Of a stretch of 57,148 bases of DNA, positions 1-9,947 are shown piece by piece. A program made the translations under genes and the position numbers. Where the stretch lies: positions 1 to 57,148 of the forward strand of contig UQYM01000015.1 in the NCBI GenBank assembly GCA_900545315.1. Direction: 5' to 3'. The notes beneath the pieces are model-generated. The model ran no database searches, was not told the origin of the DNA, and saw only the letters and a program-made list of their open reading frames with translations. How positions within the stretch are numbered: the stretch's first letter is position 1; each line of letters starts with the position of its first letter. This DNA comes from an uncultured Alistipes sp. (GTDB taxonomy: Bacteria > Bacteroidota > Bacteroidia > Bacteroidales > Rikenellaceae).

Positions 1-2761
1 CGGATACCAATTCTCCTTTTTTATCAAATTGTTTGACTTTGAGCGGAGCTGAAAGCAATACAGCCAACGGAAGAATATAACTTTCGTACTGAGCACTCAG
101 CAACAAGTAAACGAATACAAAACACAACACGAAGATAATACCTGTTGTACTACCACTTGTAGATGCCTCTTCACGTGCCATACCTCCTAATTCGTAACCA
201 AATCCAGTAGGTAAGTTTTCCTTAGCAACTTCGGCAATAGCCTGCAATGCCTGACCTGAAGTGTATCCTGAAGCCGGAGCAACCATGACTTTCATAGAAG
301 TATACAGGTTGAAACGGTTGATGATATCCGGACCATACACTTTCTTCATGCTGACAAACTGTGTAATAGGAGCCATTTCGTTACCACTACGAACTTTGAT
401 GCTGTTCAGAGATTCCATGTTTTTAGTAGCATCCGGCTCAGCCTGAATCATTACACGGTACATCTTACCGAAACGGTTGAAGTTTGATGCATATAAACCT
501 CCGAAGTATCCCTGCATAGTAGAAAGAATATCGCTCGGGCTGATACCGGCTTTCTTACAAGCTGCGGCATCGATATCCAGCTGATACTGCGGGAAGCTAG
601 GGTTAAATGTTGTTTTTGCTGAGTTAATTTCAGGACGTGCTTCAAGCGCAGCTCTATAGTTATTGACTACTTCGAAGAAGTGATCCAAACTACCACCAGT
701 CTTATCCTGCATATTTAACTCGATATCACTTGATACAGAGTAACCCGGAATCATAGGAGGAGCGAAGAACAATACCTGTGCGTCCTTGATGACTTTCTGC
801 GCACGCATGAACAACGTAGCATAAATGATATCGGAATTCTGCATCAATGAACGTTCTTCCCAGTCTTTCAGCTTGATGATGACAGAACCGTAAGAAGGTC
901 CCTGACCACCGATGAAGCTATAACCGGAGATAATAGTACGTGACTGTACGGCAGGTTCGGCAGCTACCAGACTGTCTACCTTGGCCAATACTTCCATGGC
1001 ACGTTCCTGTGAAGTTCCAGGAGGCAATGTCACAGCACCCATGATGGTACCGGTATCTTCGTTCGGCACCATACCGGTCGGAGTAATCTTCATGAAGAAT
1101 ACCAGCAGAACGATAGAAGCTGCTACCATTCCCAATGCCAGCCATTTCTTGTGGATGAAGAAGACAACACGTTTCTTATAGCTCTTCAACAAAGAGTCGT
1201 ATGCGGCGTTGAAAGAAGCATGGAAACGGTCGACCACGCTCATCTTCTTAGGCTGATGTTCTGAATCGTGCGGTTTCAGGAAGAGGGCGCAGAGGGCCGG
1301 ACTCAACGTCAATGCATTGATAGCCGACAAACCGATTGCGATGGCCATCGTCAGACCGAACTGACGATAGAAGGTACCCGAGGTACCGGTCATGAAGCTC
1401 ACCGGGATAAACACGGCCATCATCACCAACGTAATTGAGACGATCGCACCGCCCAGCTCGCTCATCGCGTCGATTGATGCCTTACGCGCCGATTGACAGC
1501 CTTGATCCAATTTTGCATGGACACCCTCGACGACGACGATCGCATCATCGACCACAATTGCGATGGCCAACACCATTGCGCAAAGGGTCAACAGGTTCAA
1601 GCTGAATCCAATGACATACAGTACAAAGAAGGTACCGATCAAGGCGACCGGAATCGCAATCAACGGAATCAAGGTTGAACGGAAGTCCTGCAGGAAGATA
1701 TACACCACGATCACCACCAACAGGAAGGCCTCCAACAAGGTTTTCACCACTTCATGAATCGAGGCGAAAAGGAAGTCGTTGGCACTCATGATGACCTCGG
1801 TTTTCATTCCAGGAGGCAAAGTAGGTGCGATTTCGTTCAAATATTTCTCGATATTCTGAATAATCGACGTTGCATTGGATCCGGCAGTCTGGAACACCAT
1901 GACCGTCACACCTGGATGGCCATTTACCTCGTTACTAAAGCCGTATGTCAAACGACCCAATTCGATATTGGCAATATCCTTCAAGCGCAACACCTCTCCA
2001 TCGGAAGTGGCACGAATAACGATATTCTCAAACTCCTCTTCAGTTTGCAGACGTCCTTTATAACGCATCACATACTGGAACGACTGATTACCCTGCTCAC
2101 CGAATTGACCCGGGGCAGCCTCAATGTTCTGTTCAGCCAAAGCTGCCGAAACGTCGGAAGGCATCAGTTTGTACTCTGCCATCACATCCGGTTTCAACCA
2201 GATACGCATGGAGTAATCGGTACCCATCACCATCGCCTCACCAACACCCGGCACACGTTTTACCTCCGGCACGATGTTGATGTTAGCGTAGTTTTCGAGG
2301 AACTCCTGATCGTAGCGGTCATCGTCACTGTACAGTGCGAAACCCATCAACATACTGGTCTGGCGTTTCTCGGCGATGACACCCACCTGGGTAACCTCGG
2401 CAGGCAGATAACCCTGCGCCTTGGCCACACGGTTTTGCACGTTAACCGCTGCCATATCGGGATCAACACCCTGTTTAAAATAAACAGAGATTGACGCACT
2501 ACCCGTATTGGTGGCTGTAGAGGTCATGTAATCCATATTCTCTACACCGTTGATCTGCTCCTCCAGTGGGGCGATCACACTGTTCAGCACGGTCTGTGCA
2601 TTGGCACCCTGATAGGTCGTGCTCACACGGACTGTCGGAGGGGCGATGTTCGGATACTGCTCGATAGGCAGCGAAAACAGACCCAACAGACCCAGGATGA
2701 CGATGAGAATCGAGATCACCGTCGAGAGTACAGGGCGCTTGATAAATCTATCTAGTCTCAT
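1..2761 (-). CDS. RND-family multidrug efflux inner-membrane transporter (AcrB type), 3' end outside window
   Basis: Reading leftwards from ATG at 2761, one open frame runs to the window edge (about 920 residues). It begins MRLDRFIKRPVLSTVISI, the usual first transmembrane helix of HAE1-type RND pumps, which are proton-driven exporters of drugs and other hydrophobic compounds. A helix containing VVDDAIVVVE (near nt 1530-1560) supplies the paired aspartates of the proton relay. Two large periplasmic loops flank it, and a later helix reads FVYLLLSAQYESYILPLAVL. The start lies 26 bp after the stop of the membrane-fusion gene, so the two form one operon. The gene's left part (about 1-800) looks AT-richer than its right part. 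The last 14 or so residues, after LLSAP, are hydrophilic where a hydrophobic helix is expected. A downstream TolC-like gene would lie outside the window. Confidence 0.93.
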   Translation of the reverse strand, partial: MRLDRFIKRPVLSTVISILIVILGLLGLFSLPIEQYPNIAPPTVRVSTTYQGANAQTVLNSVIAPLEEQINGVENMDYMTSTATNTGSASISVYFKQGVDPDMAAVNVQNRVAKAQGYLPAEVTQVGVIAEKRQTSMLMGFALYSDDDRYDQEFLENYANINIVPEVKRVPGVGEAMVMGTDYSMRIWLKPDVMAEYKLMPSDVSAALAEQNIEAAPGQFGEQGNQSFQYVMRYKGRLQTEEEFENIVIRATSDGEVLRLKDIANIELGRLTYGFSNEVNGHPGVTVMVFQTAGSNATSIIQNIEKYLNEIAPTLPPGMKTEVIMSANDFLFASIHEVVKTLLEAFLLVVIVVYIFLQDFRSTLIPLIAIPVALIGTFFVLYVIGFSLNLLTLCAMVLAIAIVVDDAIVVVEGVHAKLDQGCQSARKASIDAMSELGGAIVSITLVMMAVFIPVSFMTGTSGTFYRQFGLTMAIAIGLSAINALTLSPALCALFLKPHDSEHQPKKMSVVDRFHASFNAAYDSLLKSYKKRVVFFIHKKWLALGMVAASIVLLVFFMKITPTGMVPNEDTGTIMGAVTLPPGTSQERAMEVLAKVDSLVAAEPAVQSRTIISGYSFIGGQGPSYGSVIIKLKDWEERSLMQNSDIIYATLFMRAQKVIKDAQVLFFAPPMIPGYSVSSDIELNMQDKTGGSLDHFFEVVNNYRAALEARPEINSAKTTFNPSFPQYQLDIDAAACKKAGISPSDILSTMQGYFGGLYASNFNRFGKMYRVMIQAEPDATKNMESLNSIKVRSGNEMAPITQFVSMKKVYGPDIINRFNLYTSMKVMVAPASGYTSGQALQAIAEVAKENLPTGFGYELGGMAREEASTSGSTTGIIFVLCFVFVYLLLSAQYESYILPLAVLLSAPLKVKQFDKKGELVS

Positions 2762-2787
2762 ATTGATTCTTTCGTTTTAAACAATCA

Positions 2788-4014
2788 CTATTTCTGTGCG
2801 GGTTTACCTTGTGCAGCGGCAGCGCCCTGTGCCTGCTGCGGCTGGGTCATCGCTTTAACTTTGGCAGCAGCCTGTTCGGGAGTTATGGGCTGGATCTGCG
2901 CGCCATCACGCAAATTGGCAACACCTTCCAAAACCACCCGGTCACCAGCTTTCAAACCTCCAGTCACCATATAGTTCTTACCATCTTCCAGCGGGAAGAC
3001 CGTAATCTCGGTATTGTGCACTTTCGAACTGTCATCGACGATGTAGGCAAATTTCTTATCCTGCATTTCGGTGGTAGCACCTTGTGGAATCACGATTACA
3101 GAGTCAAGAATGCTCGGCACCAATACCGTACCGGTCGCACCGCTACGCAACACACGATTGGGGTTCTTGAACAGAGCACGCAACTGAACCGCTCCGGTCG
3201 TAGGATCAATCACACCACTGACCGTCTCGATTTTACCTTTAAGCGGATAAACCGAACCGTCGGCAAGGATCAATTGCACTTCAGGCATCGATTTAATCAT
3301 CTCCTCCATTGAGCCTCGATCTTCACGGGTCATAGCCAACAACTGTTTCTCATTCATCGAGAAATAGGCAAACATCTCATCGATATCGGAAACAATAGTC
3401 AACGGTTCAACAGTCGATGAACTAACCAAACTACCAACACGATAAGGGATCGTTCCGACTACGCCGTTAGATGGGCTGGTAATAGTTGTATAGGAGAGGT
3501 CGTTTTGGGCATTGGCCAAATTAGCCTCTGCCTGTGCCAGATTGGCCTGTGCCGACGCCAAGGCAGCTTTTGCGACCTGCAATTCATAATCACTGATAAT
3601 GTTTTGAGCATGCAACTGTGTTTTGCTATCCAGCGTCAATTTATTGGTTTCGACGTTGGCTTTAGCCACCTCAACAGTTGCGGCGGCAGCCTGTACCTGT
3701 TTCTGATAAGGCACGGCATCGATCAAGAACAACGGCTGTCCTTTACGAACCACTGCACCTTCATCCACACACAGCTTCACAATGTGTCCGCTCACACGGG
3801 GACGGATTTCGATATCCTGTTTACCCCGAATGGTAGTGGGATAGGTGCTGTTCAGTTCCTGAGAGGTTGGCTGCACGGTCATAACAGCCAAAGCTGATGC
3901 AGGCATAGCTCCTTGCTGCGAATTACCGCAAGAGAATGCCAACAGAGCAGTCAGCGAACATGCAGTTCCTTTCACCAAGGCCCCAATGGCCTTTCCATTC
4001 ATCATTTGTTTCAT
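2788..4014 (-). CDS. RND efflux membrane-fusion (periplasmic adaptor) lipoprotein
   Basis: This 408-residue protein has a signal peptide ending in the lipobox LAFSC (Cys29), so it should be anchored as a lipoprotein. The order is the HlyD/AcrA one: a biotinyl-lipoyl-like half (about 70-105), a coiled-coil hairpin rich in Ala, Gln and Asn (about 110-170), the second lipoyl half (TTITSPSNGVVGTI), then beta-barrel and membrane-proximal domains. Adaptors of this family link the inner-membrane RND pump to an outer-membrane TolC channel. The pump gene follows on the same strand, so the pair is transcribed leftwards together. The C-terminal 30 residues are Ala/Gln-rich low complexity. Substrate cannot be inferred. 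Confidence 0.93.
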   Translation of the reverse strand: MKQMMNGKAIGALVKGTACSLTALLAFSCGNSQQGAMPASALAVMTVQPTSQELNSTYPTTIRGKQDIEIRPRVSGHIVKLCVDEGAVVRKGQPLFLIDAVPYQKQVQAAAATVEVAKANVETNKLTLDSKTQLHAQNIISDYELQVAKAALASAQANLAQAEANLANAQNDLSYTTITSPSNGVVGTIPYRVGSLVSSSTVEPLTIVSDIDEMFAYFSMNEKQLLAMTREDRGSMEEMIKSMPEVQLILADGSVYPLKGKIETVSGVIDPTTGAVQLRALFKNPNRVLRSGATGTVLVPSILDSVIVIPQGATTEMQDKKFAYIVDDSSKVHNTEITVFPLEDGKNYMVTGGLKAGDRVVLEGVANLRDGAQIQPITPEQAAAKVKAMTQPQQAQGAAAAQGKPAQK

Positions 4015-4063
4015 ATGCTTTACTGAAATTGATATTTTCGATTTACTCCTAAAAAATGCAACG

Positions 4064-4071
4064 CAAAACTA
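4064..4071 (-). promoter_or_regulatory. Candidate -7 box for the efflux operon
   Basis: On the minus strand this reads TAGTTTTG, matching the Bacteroidota -7 consensus TAnnTTTG, 50 bp upstream of the adaptor start. The -33 position is only weakly matched (ATTG at 4097-4094), so the call is tentative. Confidence 0.35.
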
Positions 4072-5412
4072 ATCATTTTAACGGGATAGTCATCAATTTG
4101 TTATCCCCGAAGTGCTCTTTTTCGGATCAAAAACGACAAATCGGACATTACAACGGGTTATCTTGACATCCGGATGCCGACTCACTGAACGAAGAGACCA
4201 TTTCGACGGAGCCAAACAACCATATCCAAGGCTAAATTTCAGAGTAACGCCTCGCACCATTTGAAGTATCTCTTGTCCCAGTTCACCCTTCTACGTAGTC
4301 TATCCAAAATCAAAAAATGGGCCAGCACGTCATTCCTTTAGCAATCCCGTCAGGATATTCGTCCTGCATGGAACAGACCACTTATCAAAACTATAAACCA
4401 CTGATTACCAAATTTAAGCTACAATCATCCACCCTCCGATACGGCTCTTTATGCCGGGCAACTTTCCACTTTAGACACATATACTGCAGACCATGCACCT
4501 GGTATCTAATTTAATTAGAACAACTCACACCCTATTCTTCAGAACAAAGCGACTTAGCCGTATCTTGTATGCTCTTTGGCGACTTACCGTATACTCATAT
4601 TCACAGGAACAGCTGTTGACCCGAAACCCCATTTATGAACCAGCCAGCCTCCCCATACAAAACATTTAAATTGGCGCCCGAGCTCCGTTTCCAAATTCTG
4701 TTTTTTCAGCAATTACTCCACCCCATACCATCCATCGAGACAGTCAATGGCTACTCTCATACAATGAGCAACCGAAATCCTGCCAGACCGTTCAAAATTA
4801 AACGATTTCATTCAAAAACAAAAACTATAATAAATTATCATTCAAACATTTACTATAATTTTATAAATTCACCACCCGCCCCAAACCTTTGTAAAATGGC
4901 AGAGTAATAAAATGCTGGGAAAAAACCGATATAAATTTCAAATCGTTATGAAAACCGACAAATAATCCCTAACTTCGCAGAGCTTTGAATTGCTTTGCAG
5001 ACATATTCGTAGTGTCAGCAACTCCAAAGCTGCTTGTTTCGTTTCAGTATGGGATATCAGACCTCAACTATACGGAAAAGCAAAACCGAAAAACACATTC
5101 GGCAACCGGTCAGGTCCGATACAACAACTCGTTGTGCAACATGACCTAAGTCCTGTTTCCAGCCCTGCTCTCTGGGCGGAAGAGACAGTACAAGATGCGG
5201 TAAGGAGGGGGAATAAACGAAAATCATGGCGCGGCAGCGCGGAAGACTACGAATCCGAGGATTATCACCACTGAAGTATATCCTCAACGGGGTTAACGGA
5301 GAGCTTATCCCCGAATAAGCTATAAAGAAATAATGTTGTCGGGAGATTACGAACGCCGACACTATGAACTAAGGTACTGACCCAATTCAACGATCAGACA
5401 TTTACATACAAA
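4072..5412. other. Long non-coding stretch upstream of the pectin-enzyme array
   Basis: About 1.3 kb without a convincing gene separates the leftward efflux operon from the rightward glycosidase array. Its short open frames have no family resemblance or signal peptide. Around 4780-4980 the DNA is clearly AT-rich. TAACTTCG at 4970-4977 differs by one base from the -7 consensus and could start a roughly 430-nt leader for the first GH106 gene. A small hairpin (AGCTTAT, 6-nt loop, ATAAGCT) lies at 5302-5321 inside that putative leader. Confidence 0.5.
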
Positions 5413-8289
5413 ATGGACAGAAGGACTTTTCTCCGCCGAAGCGCCCTGTTAGCCGCAGGAGGATTTCTGGCCGCCATGTCGCCGACACTGGCAGAAGCGG
5501 CAGTCAAGGCTGCAACCAAAGGATCTTTGAGCTTCGATTCCGAAGCCTATAAACGGTTCAAAAATTCCCAATTCAAATACCATCCTTACGTACGCTGGTG
5601 GTGGAACGGCGATAAAGTCGAAGCCGAAGAGTTGATACGCGAGCTGCATCTGCTCAAGGAGGCAGGTATTGCAGGTGTCGAAATCAACCCGATTGCCTTC
5701 CCCACAACGGGTGACGATATGGGCAAACGGTCGCTTCGCTGGCTCAGTGACGAGTGGATCGACATGCTGAAGGTCACCTTCGACGAAGCCAAACGGCTCG
5801 ATATGACCTGTGATCTGCTGGTCGGGTCGGGATGGCCGTTCGGGTCGGAGGATCTGCCCGAAGATGAGCGGGCTCAGGTCGTGCTGGTCGATGCCGAAAG
5901 AATTGAAGGTCCCACCACGTTCGAAATTTCCAAATTCACCATCTGCAAGAATGTCGATCCGGGAGTAACCGATGTCAATCCGTTACGCACGTTCGACATT
6001 CTTTCATTAAAGCTGGTTCCCAACCCGATGAGCGGGATCGATCAGGCGATCGATCTCTCGGACCAAATTAACAACGAGGTGATTTCGGTCGATGTCCCAG
6101 AAGGCAAGTTTGTCTTTTATGCCCTGGTACGTGTCAAGTCGTTTGCCTGCGTAATCAACGGCGCCCCGGGAGCCGCCGGCTCGATCCTCGACCACATGAA
6201 CAAAAAGGCGGTTCGCAAATACCTCGATCACATGTCCAATACGATCGAACGGCGTATCGGCCCGCTGAAAAACTACATTCGGGCCATGTTCACCGACTCG
6301 ATGGAGCTGGAGGGTTCCAACTGGACCGACGACTTTGCCGAACAGTTCCGGTTGCGTCGGGGCTATGATCTGATCCCCTACCTGCCCTACATGATGTTCA
6401 AGGTGGGACGTTTGGGGGATGTGCTCGACTACAACTACGGAGCCCAGAAGACTCCCGAATTCAAAGCCGAGCTGGAGCGTATCCGTTTTGACTACGAGTT
6501 GACCAAAGCTGAACTGCTCAAGGAGCGTTTTACAGACACCTATACCCAATGGTGCGCGGATCTGGGCGTCAAATCGCGGGCCCAGGCCTATGGCCGCGGG
6601 TTCTTCCCGCTCGAATCGAGCCTGGGATATGATATTCCCGAAGGCGAATCGTGGACGACCAACTGGCTCAAACACCGACTGGGCGAAGAGATGCGCGACG
6701 ATGAGTATCGAGCCGGACGTGGTTACACGATGATCGACAAATATGTCTCGTCAGCCGCGCACTTGACCGGTAAACGAGTGGTCAGCTGCGAAGAGATGAC
6801 CAACACCTATCTCTGCTTCCGGGCGACGCTCGAACTGATCAAGATCGGATCGGACATGAGCGCCATTTCGGGCATCACCCATTCGGTTTGGCACGGATTC
6901 AACTACTCACCGGCCGACGCCCCCTTCCCGGGCTGGGTACAGTACGGCTCATATTACAATGAAAACAATACTTGGTGGCCCTACTTCAAATATCTGAATG
7001 CTTATAAAGGACGTCTGTCATCCATGTTCCAAAACGCCGACATGTACACCGACATGATCATTCTGCCCCCTAACTATGACATGTGGGGAGAGATCGGCGT
7101 ACAGACAGAGCCCTTCCCCGGCACATTGAACGTACTCTACACCTCGTTGATTTGGGAAGCCATCTGCAAAAACGGAGGCCAGGCCGACTACACCTCAGAG
7201 ATCGTACTCAACGCCTCGACCGTCAAAAACGGCAAACTCTGTTACGGGCCCAAACAGTACGGCACACTCTTCCTGCCTGAGGTAACGAGCACCTCTCCTG
7301 CCACGCTTGAGAAGCTTTACGAGTTTGTTTCGCAGGGCGGCCGTGTCTTCTGCATCGAAAAACTTCCGGCAAAATCGCTTGGCTTCAAAGATTACAAAAA
7401 ACGCGATGCAGAAATCGAGGCCTGGGTCAAAAAGTTAAAGAGCTTCCCGGATCGGTTCATTCTGGTTCAGAAGCCGGAGGATAACAAATTTGTCGAATGG
7501 TATGCTGACCTGCTCGAGCAGTACAGACTGCCACACTACATGACCATCGAAAATCCCAATCGTTTCTTCATGCAGACCCGTTGGAAAGGGGAAGACGGCA
7601 ACACCTTCTTCTTCCTGGCCAACGTCCACATGCACAACTCCTATAAGAGTCACATCACCTTCTCGAGTGAGATTACACGTGGCCGCTATCCCTGGGTATG
7701 GAATCCCGATACCGGTGAACGCTATCGACTCACTCTCGAGGATGACGGGTTCGAATTGGAGCTGGGACCTGCTGAGACGATGTTCATTGTCTTCGATACG
7801 GTTTCGAAAGGTGAAAAATGGCAGCCACTGCCCGCAACAACAGCCAAGGCGGCTGAACTGAAGGGTTGGGATGTAGAGTTGCAGCACGCCCGTGAGGGTT
7901 GGACCAAGACCGACCATATGGAGACCATCACCGACCTGAAAGAGACCCAGTGGGTCGATTTTGCCGGTACGGTCATCTACCGGACTGAACTGGATATCGA
8001 CGGGACTCCGGACAAAAATACGATTCTGAACCTCGGCAAGGTGTACGGCATTTCACAACTGTTTGTCAACGGTGAGGATTGCGGCATCAAATGGTTCGGT
8101 AATCGCATCTACCCGATCGGAGAGAAGCTCCACACCGGCAGCAACAAGATCGAAGTACGGGTAGTCACCGTTCTGGGCAACTACATGCACTCGCTCACCG
8201 ATAACGAAACGGCGCAGAAATTTACGGCCGGTCGTAAAGAGTGGCCAACCCTGTCGCTGGGTGTTGTCGGACCGGTTACCTTATATTAA
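5413..8289 (+). CDS. GH106-type glycoside hydrolase (alpha-L-rhamnosidase family), copy 1, Tat signal
   Basis: A 958-residue protein of the alpha-L-rhamnosidase family GH106. The N-terminus carries a twin-arginine motif (MDRRTFLRRS) followed by an Ala-rich hydrophobic stretch, so export by Tat is predicted. After about residue 50 comes the family opening HPYVRWWWNGDKVEAEEL, then a (beta/alpha)8-type catalytic region. Two conserved acidic motifs are candidates for catalysis: DSMELEG (Glu298, Glu300) and SCEEMTNTY (Glu460, Glu461). The C-terminal about 150 residues form a beta-sandwich-like part ending GPVTLY. GH106 enzymes release alpha-linked L-rhamnose, typically from rhamnogalacturonans. 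It leads a same-strand run with the GH28 genes downstream (gap 119 bp). The exact substrate is inference. Confidence 0.85.
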   Translation: MDRRTFLRRSALLAAGGFLAAMSPTLAEAAVKAATKGSLSFDSEAYKRFKNSQFKYHPYVRWWWNGDKVEAEELIRELHLLKEAGIAGVEINPIAFPTTGDDMGKRSLRWLSDEWIDMLKVTFDEAKRLDMTCDLLVGSGWPFGSEDLPEDERAQVVLVDAERIEGPTTFEISKFTICKNVDPGVTDVNPLRTFDILSLKLVPNPMSGIDQAIDLSDQINNEVISVDVPEGKFVFYALVRVKSFACVINGAPGAAGSILDHMNKKAVRKYLDHMSNTIERRIGPLKNYIRAMFTDSMELEGSNWTDDFAEQFRLRRGYDLIPYLPYMMFKVGRLGDVLDYNYGAQKTPEFKAELERIRFDYELTKAELLKERFTDTYTQWCADLGVKSRAQAYGRGFFPLESSLGYDIPEGESWTTNWLKHRLGEEMRDDEYRAGRGYTMIDKYVSSAAHLTGKRVVSCEEMTNTYLCFRATLELIKIGSDMSAISGITHSVWHGFNYSPADAPFPGWVQYGSYYNENNTWWPYFKYLNAYKGRLSSMFQNADMYTDMIILPPNYDMWGEIGVQTEPFPGTLNVLYTSLIWEAICKNGGQADYTSEIVLNASTVKNGKLCYGPKQYGTLFLPEVTSTSPATLEKLYEFVSQGGRVFCIEKLPAKSLGFKDYKKRDAEIEAWVKKLKSFPDRFILVQKPEDNKFVEWYADLLEQYRLPHYMTIENPNRFFMQTRWKGEDGNTFFFLANVHMHNSYKSHITFSSEITRGRYPWVWNPDTGERYRLTLEDDGFELELGPAETMFIVFDTVSKGEKWQPLPATTAKAAELKGWDVELQHAREGWTKTDHMETITDLKETQWVDFAGTVIYRTELDIDGTPDKNTILNLGKVYGISQLFVNGEDCGIKWFGNRIYPIGEKLHTGSNKIEVRVVTVLGNYMHSLTDNETAQKFTAGRKEWPTLSLGVVGPVTLY

Positions 8290-8408
8290 TTAATATAAAG
8301 GGATTTGGCTATTGGAATTGAACAAGGATTTTGAATTACCGGAAAAGGCTGTTGCCATTCCGCATAATAGTAAAGAAACAACAAAAACCTTTCAACAACT
8401 AACAAGAT

Positions 8409-9896
8409 ATGACTAAGCTAAAATTTCTCGCATTAGCCATCGCCCTGTTTTGCGGGGCCACACAACTTTCGGCCAAGGATTATCAGGTTACGGACTTCGG
8501 AGCCAAGGCCGACGGCATTACACTCAACACCAACATGATCCAGCGTGCGATTGACGCTGTCAATGAACGCGGAGGCGGTCGACTTGTTTTCGGACCGGGA
8601 AAATACCTCACCGGAACGATCTACCTCAAGAGCAATGTAACCTTGCACCTCGAACGGGGCGCGGTTCTGCTCGGCTCGACCAATCCGTTCGATTATGTAA
8701 AAGATCCTTATGTGCACTGGATGGCGATGATCTTCGCCATGAAACAGGAGAACATCGGCATCACCGGCAAGGGCACCATCGACGGTCAGGGTTTCAAAAC
8801 CGCCAACAACATGGTGCAATACATCCAGCGCGGCATCTATGAAGATCCGCTGAAACTGGACCGTCCCAACGAGACCAACCGCCCGGAGAACATCTATTTC
8901 CGCGAATGCACCAACGTTACAATTACCGGCATTACGCTGCGTGACCCGGCCAGCTGGAACCAGACCTACGACCAGTGCAAAAATGTCTATGTGGACGACA
9001 TCTATGTAGAGGCCAACTCTTATTGGAATAACGATGGTATCGATATCGTCGATTGTGACGGCGTTGTCATCAAGAACTCGTTCTTCAACGCTGCCGACGA
9101 CGTACTCTGCTTCAAATCACACGATGTAAACAGCATCTGCCAAAATGTTGTTGTAGATAACTGTGTTGGACGTTCGGGCGCAAACGGTCTGAAATTCGGC
9201 ACCGTCTCCAGAGGTGGTTTCCGCAACTTCAAGGTGACCAACATCACCATCTATGACACCTACCGCTCTGCGATCACTTTTGCTGCAGTTGACGGCGGTG
9301 AGATCGAGAACATTTTTGTGGACGGGGTTCGTTCGATCAACACCGGAAACGTGATCTTCTTGCGTATTGGTGACCGCTGGAGCCAAGGCAAAAAGCCATC
9401 GATGAAGGGGGTTACCATCCAGAATGTTTATGCAGAGGTGCCTTTGCGTAAACCCGATGCCGGTTACAACTACGAAGGTCCGATCGAGGATATGCCCCGT
9501 AACATCTCGCCGGCCAGCATCATCGGTCTGCCCGAATATCCGATCGAAGATGTAACGTTGAAAAACATTACGATGGTTTATCCGGGTGGCGGCAACAAAT
9601 TCTTCGCTTATCGCGGCACTACGCCGGCTGAACTGGATGCGATTCCCGAAATGCCGACCCGTTACCCTGAATTCTCACAGTTCAAAGAGCTGCCGGCTTG
9701 GGGCTTCTATGTTCGCCACGCCAAAGGGATCACCTTCGACAATGTCAAATTTATTGCAGAGAAGGGTGGCGATTACCGTCCCTGCATCGTAACAGACGAC
9801 GTACAGGGCTTCAAAATGACGAAGGTCGAATTCGAGGAGCCGGACGCTACGGGCAAAGAGCAGGTTGTGACTTACAAGACTACGGTGATCGAATAA
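8409..9896 (+). CDS. GH28-type beta-helix glycoside hydrolase, copy 1
   Basis: A 495-residue protein with a Sec signal peptide (cleavage near LSA-K, residue 22), followed by the right-handed beta-helix opening YQVTDFGAKADGITLNT seen in polygalacturonase-like GH28 proteins. Two GH28 catalytic motifs are present: NND at 207-209 (usual NTD) and DD at 230-231 (AADDVLCFKSH). The usual third motif GHG is replaced by SGANG, so the conserved histidine is missing. An arginine in YDTYRSA probably corresponds to the RIK motif. This pattern suggests a rhamnogalacturonan-type or otherwise non-polygalacturonase member. It sits between GH106 copy 1 and the short GH28-like gene (51-bp gap), presumably in one transcript. 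Confidence 0.83.
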   Translation: MTKLKFLALAIALFCGATQLSAKDYQVTDFGAKADGITLNTNMIQRAIDAVNERGGGRLVFGPGKYLTGTIYLKSNVTLHLERGAVLLGSTNPFDYVKDPYVHWMAMIFAMKQENIGITGKGTIDGQGFKTANNMVQYIQRGIYEDPLKLDRPNETNRPENIYFRECTNVTITGITLRDPASWNQTYDQCKNVYVDDIYVEANSYWNNDGIDIVDCDGVVIKNSFFNAADDVLCFKSHDVNSICQNVVVDNCVGRSGANGLKFGTVSRGGFRNFKVTNITIYDTYRSAITFAAVDGGEIENIFVDGVRSINTGNVIFLRIGDRWSQGKKPSMKGVTIQNVYAEVPLRKPDAGYNYEGPIEDMPRNISPASIIGLPEYPIEDVTLKNITMVYPGGGNKFFAYRGTTPAELDAIPEMPTRYPEFSQFKELPAWGFYVRHAKGITFDNVKFIAEKGGDYRPCIVTDDVQGFKMTKVEFEEPDATGKEQVVTYKTTVIE

Positions 9897-9947
9897 TTGG
9901 CAAACAAATAACAAGTAAAATAGATAATAACTTAAAAATCAGAGATC

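Noticed and set aside
4990..5274. 94-residue frame upstream of GH106 copy 1
   Set aside because: No signal, membrane segment or family-like pattern; lies in the probable leader and looks random.
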